A stretch of 22,431 nt of DNA from an uncultured Collinsella sp. (GTDB lineage Bacteria; Actinomycetota; Coriobacteriia; Coriobacteriales; Coriobacteriaceae), in the NCBI GenBank assembly GCA_902494585.1, contig CABUUD010000020.1, forward strand, positions 1 through 22,431, written 5' to 3'. The position numbers and the translations under genes were made by a program. This document shows, in pieces, positions 20,128-22,431 of the stretch (position 1 is its first letter; every line of letters starts with the position of its first letter). The notes beneath the pieces are model-generated. The model was given only the letters and a program-made list of their open reading frames with translations. It had not been told where the DNA came from and searched no databases.

Positions 20128-21543
20128 ATGGGGAGCAAATCTCAGCAACAAGTTAAAGTAACGCCATCCGGCACTGCGGCGCTTCTCGTCGTAATGTATA
20201 TTGCAGCCTTTGTTGCCGCGTTTAACGAGAACATCATTAACGTGGCGTTGCACGACATTATGGTGGCCTTTTCGGTGAGTGCCACCACGGCGCAGTGGCT
20301 CGTTTCGGGCTACATGATCGTGACGTCGATCTTTACGGCCATCATGGCCTTCCTGTCCGGTCGTTTCTCGACGCGCAAGCTGCTGTTTTTCGCATGCGGA
20401 TGCATGGTCGCCGGCGAAGTCCTGTGCCTGGTCGCTCCGTCGTTTAGCGTTTTGCTGCCAAGCCGTATTTTGCAGGCTGCGGGATCGGGCATCTTGTTCC
20501 CGCTCATGATGAATGTGGTGCTGTCTTGTGCCCCGCGCGAGAAGCTCGGTCTGTATCTGAGCCTGGGCGGCGCCTGCATTACGCTAGGACCGGCGTTTGG
20601 ACCCGTGATCAGCGGTCTTATGTGCACGTTATTTGGCTGGAGGGCGGTATTCGTAGTGCCGCTGGTGGGCGGCATTGCGGTCGCCGCGGCGGGCGTTAAG
20701 CTTGTTCAGAATGTCGGAGAGCGCTCGAACACCACGCTTGATATTCTGTCGGTTGTTTTGCTCGCGGCCGGCATTACGGCATTTGTGTATTCCGTAGGCG
20801 AGTTCTCGGCCAATCTGATTGCCGGTGTCGTGGCGCTTTTCGCCGCCGTTGTGCTGCTCGGCCTGTTTGCGGCCCGTCAGCTCAAGCTCGAGCATCCGGT
20901 GCTTAACGTGCGTCCCATGGCGAGCGTTTGCTTTTGGCCTGCGTGCCTGCTTGTGGTGGTGTCGATGATGACGACGTTCTCGATGAGCGTTTTGTTGCCG
21001 CTCTATTTTGAGGGCGCATACGGCATGACCGCACTTATTGCGGGCCTGCTCATTTTGCCGGCGATTGCCTGCAACGCCGTGACCTCGATTGTGGGCGGAC
21101 GTGTGATGGACGCCCGTGGCGCATGGCCGCTGCTGCCGGTCGGCTTTGCCCTGATTGCCGTGGGACAGACTGCCATCTCGATGACGGCGGCAAGCATGAA
21201 CATCGGCGTCGTCGTGGCGCTGACCGTTGTGGTGTATGCCGGAGTCGGTTTGGTGCTGAGCCCCTCGCAAACGGCCGGCTTGGAGACGCTGCCCGCCGCT
21301 GAGCACCCTCACGGAACGGCATTGCTCAACACGTGGAACATGATTGCCGCATCGTTTGGCCCGTCGCTGTTTATCGGCCTGCTCTCGAGTTCTGCGGCGA
21401 CTGCCGGTGTCGCTGGCGCTGCGACGGACGTTGCCCAGGCGATTGGATTTGCAGCTGCCGTGCGTGTGGCGGCTGTAATTGCCGTGGTTGGGTTCGCGAC
21501 GTCGCTGGTGTACGCTCGTCGCGAGTCGCACATGTCGCATTAA
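20128..21543 (+). CDS. MFS transporter, DHA2-like drug/proton antiporter
   Basis: This 471-residue protein has about 14 membrane segments. N-terminal FNENIINVALHDIMVAFSVSATTAQWLVSGYMI is the usual first loop region of DHA2 (EmrB/QacA/LmrB-like) exporters. SGRFSTRKLLFF is motif A, and GPAFGPVISG is motif C of drug antiporters. It probably exports a hydrophobic toxic compound with proton exchange; the substrate is unknown. The ATG at 20128 follows AGAGGAAGGAA and the homologous sequence starts soon after. An in-frame ATG at 20017 would add 37 residues but leaves no room for a ribosome site if transcription begins near 20007. It is divergent from def; no local regulator is adjacent. Only weak dyads follow the stop, so read-through into the next gene is possible. 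Confidence 0.9.
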   Translation: MGSKSQQQVKVTPSGTAALLVVMYIAAFVAAFNENIINVALHDIMVAFSVSATTAQWLVSGYMIVTSIFTAIMAFLSGRFSTRKLLFFACGCMVAGEVLCLVAPSFSVLLPSRILQAAGSGILFPLMMNVVLSCAPREKLGLYLSLGGACITLGPAFGPVISGLMCTLFGWRAVFVVPLVGGIAVAAAGVKLVQNVGERSNTTLDILSVVLLAAGITAFVYSVGEFSANLIAGVVALFAAVVLLGLFAARQLKLEHPVLNVRPMASVCFWPACLLVVVSMMTTFSMSVLLPLYFEGAYGMTALIAGLLILPAIACNAVTSIVGGRVMDARGAWPLLPVGFALIAVGQTAISMTAASMNIGVVVALTVVVYAGVGLVLSPSQTAGLETLPAAEHPHGTALLNTWNMIAASFGPSLFIGLLSSSAATAGVAGAATDVAQAIGFAAAVRVAAVIAVVGFATSLVYARRESHMSH

Positions 21544-21647
21544 TGTGTGCACATAGATTCTGCAGCTAGATTGAATGGCGACACCATAAACTAATGGACG
21601 TTTTGCCGAGAGGCATGAATGTTTAAAGCGCAAAGAGTGCGCGACGG

Positions 21648-21663
21648 GCCCCGCGAATGGGGC
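21648..21663 (+). other. Small GC hairpin in the leader of the RGG protein gene
   Basis: GCCCC and GGGGC flank a 6-base loop 33 bases before the ATG at 21696. A second tiny dyad (GCGC, 7 bases, GCGC) lies just upstream. No U-tract follows, so it is not a terminator; it may be a structured leader. No clear promoter is seen in 21544-21647. Confidence 0.3.
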
Positions 21664-21695
21664 GATGATGCCCGAGAGGGCCAAGAAGGAGTCTC

Positions 21696-22431
21696 ATGTC
21701 CGAGAACGAAGAGATCATGAACGAGACCGAGAACGAGACCATGGCTGCCGAGGTCGAGGCAGTCGAGACCGTGGAGACCGAAGCTGCTGAGGTTGAGGCT
21801 GCTGACGAGGTTTCCGCCGAGGAGGAGGCCGAGGTTGTCGAGGCCGCCGCTGATTACGATGACGAAGAGCTGATGGATAAGATGCAGAAGGCCGCCCGCC
21901 TGCTGCGTAGCCGTCGCTTTGCTATTTCCAAGGAGGAGGAGGCCAAGGCCGAGCGCATGGCGAACATCGAGCGCGCCATCAAGCTTCTTGACCTCAAGCC
22001 CAAGATGGAGCAGAAGGAAATGTCCGACCTGCTGGGCATGCGCCTCCGTGAGCTCGATGGCCTGATGGCCGAGGCCGAGGCTGCCGATCTGGTCGGCCGC
22101 ATCGACGACGCCGAGGGCGATATGCGCAAGATCGTCGTCTTCGCTGCCGAGGATGCCGCTGAGGGCCTGGTCGAGCTTGCCAACAAGAAGGAGAAGCTCC
22201 TGCCCGAGCTTTCTTACGAGGAGGCCACCGAGCTGATGGCTGCTCTCGATAAGGTTATCGCTCCGCTCGTCGCCATGGGCCTGGACGAGGACCGCGGTCC
22301 TCGCGGCGGCCGTGACGATCGCGGTGGCCGTGGCGGCGACCGTGGCGGTCGCGGTGGCGATCGCGGTGGCCGTGGCGGCTTTGGTGACCGCGGCGGCGAC
22401 CGTGGCGGTCGCGGCGGCTTTGGCGGCAACC
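21696..22431 (+). CDS. Winged-helix protein with acidic N-terminus and RGG-rich tail, 3' end outside window
   Basis: The reading frame starts at ATG 21696 (AAGGAG at 21686-21691) and is open to the last base, giving 245 residues. Residues 1-59 are highly acidic and probably disordered. Residues about 60-150 look like a MarR-type winged helix: ERAIKLLDLKPKMEQKEMSDLLGM (recognition helix region), ELDGLMAEAEAADLVGRI and a wing with DDAEGDMRKIVVF. A helical segment follows (151-196). From residue 200 the chain is made of Arg-Gly-Gly, Asp-Arg-Gly-Gly and Gly-Gly-Phe units, an RGG-box-like tail that continues past the window. RGG tails bind RNA and favour condensates in other proteins. Role is unknown: a DNA- or RNA-binding regulator is the simplest view. 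The long minus-strand frames over this gene (Ser/Arg- and Pro-rich) are codon shadows. Confidence 0.8.
   Translation, partial: MSENEEIMNETENETMAAEVEAVETVETEAAEVEAADEVSAEEEAEVVEAAADYDDEELMDKMQKAARLLRSRRFAISKEEEAKAERMANIERAIKLLDLKPKMEQKEMSDLLGMRLRELDGLMAEAEAADLVGRIDDAEGDMRKIVVFAAEDAAEGLVELANKKEKLLPELSYEEATELMAALDKVIAPLVAMGLDEDRGPRGGRDDRGGRGGDRGGRGGDRGGRGGFGDRGGDRGGRGGFGGN

Noticed and set aside
22290..22431. Tandem GC-rich repeats at the window end that could be a satellite
   Set aside because: They keep the reading frame and encode RGG units with synonymous changes, so selection on protein is the better explanation.

Overview
The window reads as chromosomal DNA of a high-G+C, gut-type actinobacterium, most likely a Coriobacteriia member such as Collinsella. 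This is an inference from several things together: codon use strongly biased to G/C, a bile-salt-hydrolase-type gene, an LAxTG-type sorting signal, short peptide deformylases, and compact transporter and regulator clusters. No database search was possible. There are no rRNA, tRNA, CRISPR, insertion sequence or phage genes, and no gene-free stretch longer than about 210 bases.

Layout. Bases 2-709 hold the 3' part of a patatin-like phospholipase gene with a terminator. Bases 822-2854 (minus strand) are a thiamine operon: TPP riboswitch with an intrinsic terminator, then thiM, an MTH1187-type thiamine-binding protein and thiE, tightly coupled. Bases 2954-4769 (plus) are a HAD phosphatase and a LysR regulator. 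A dyad-rich operator and promoter follow, then a MetE-C-terminal-type methyltransferase (4925-6058) and a uracil permease (6181-7515). On the minus strand come an alpha/beta hydrolase (7577-8242), a sortase-anchored beta-helix surface protein (8451-10163) and an AzgA-type purine permease (10372-11685). On the plus strand are a peptide deformylase-like protein without its catalytic Glu (11878-12297) and a choloylglycine hydrolase (12433-13398). On the minus strand are the potassium transporter Kup (13478-15709) and an EamA transporter (15867-16778), the latter divergent from a LysR gene (16897-17754). Next is an XRE-HTH/alanine-aminotransferase fusion (17917-19437) behind an array of repeated operators, then a second deformylase (minus, 19512-19922), an MFS exporter (20128-21543) and the start of a winged-helix protein with an RGG-rich tail that runs off the window (21696-22431).

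How the genes work together. The thi genes salvage the thiazole moiety, join it to the pyrimidine, and are shut off by TPP. The two NCS2-type permeases take up uracil and purines, and Kup brings in potassium. The hydrolase at 12433 and the surface protein suggest life with a host (bile salts, polysaccharide or mucus contact). Three regulators sit beside dyads that look like their own binding sites.

The most unusual locus is 17814-19437. The enzyme AlaA carries an N-terminal DNA-binding domain. A strong internal ribosome binding site and ATG inside the reading frame would release a free enzyme of exactly the usual AlaA length. Upstream lie three direct copies and one inverted copy of a 9-base operator, spaced by whole helical turns. 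This looks like a metabolic enzyme that may regulate its own gene.
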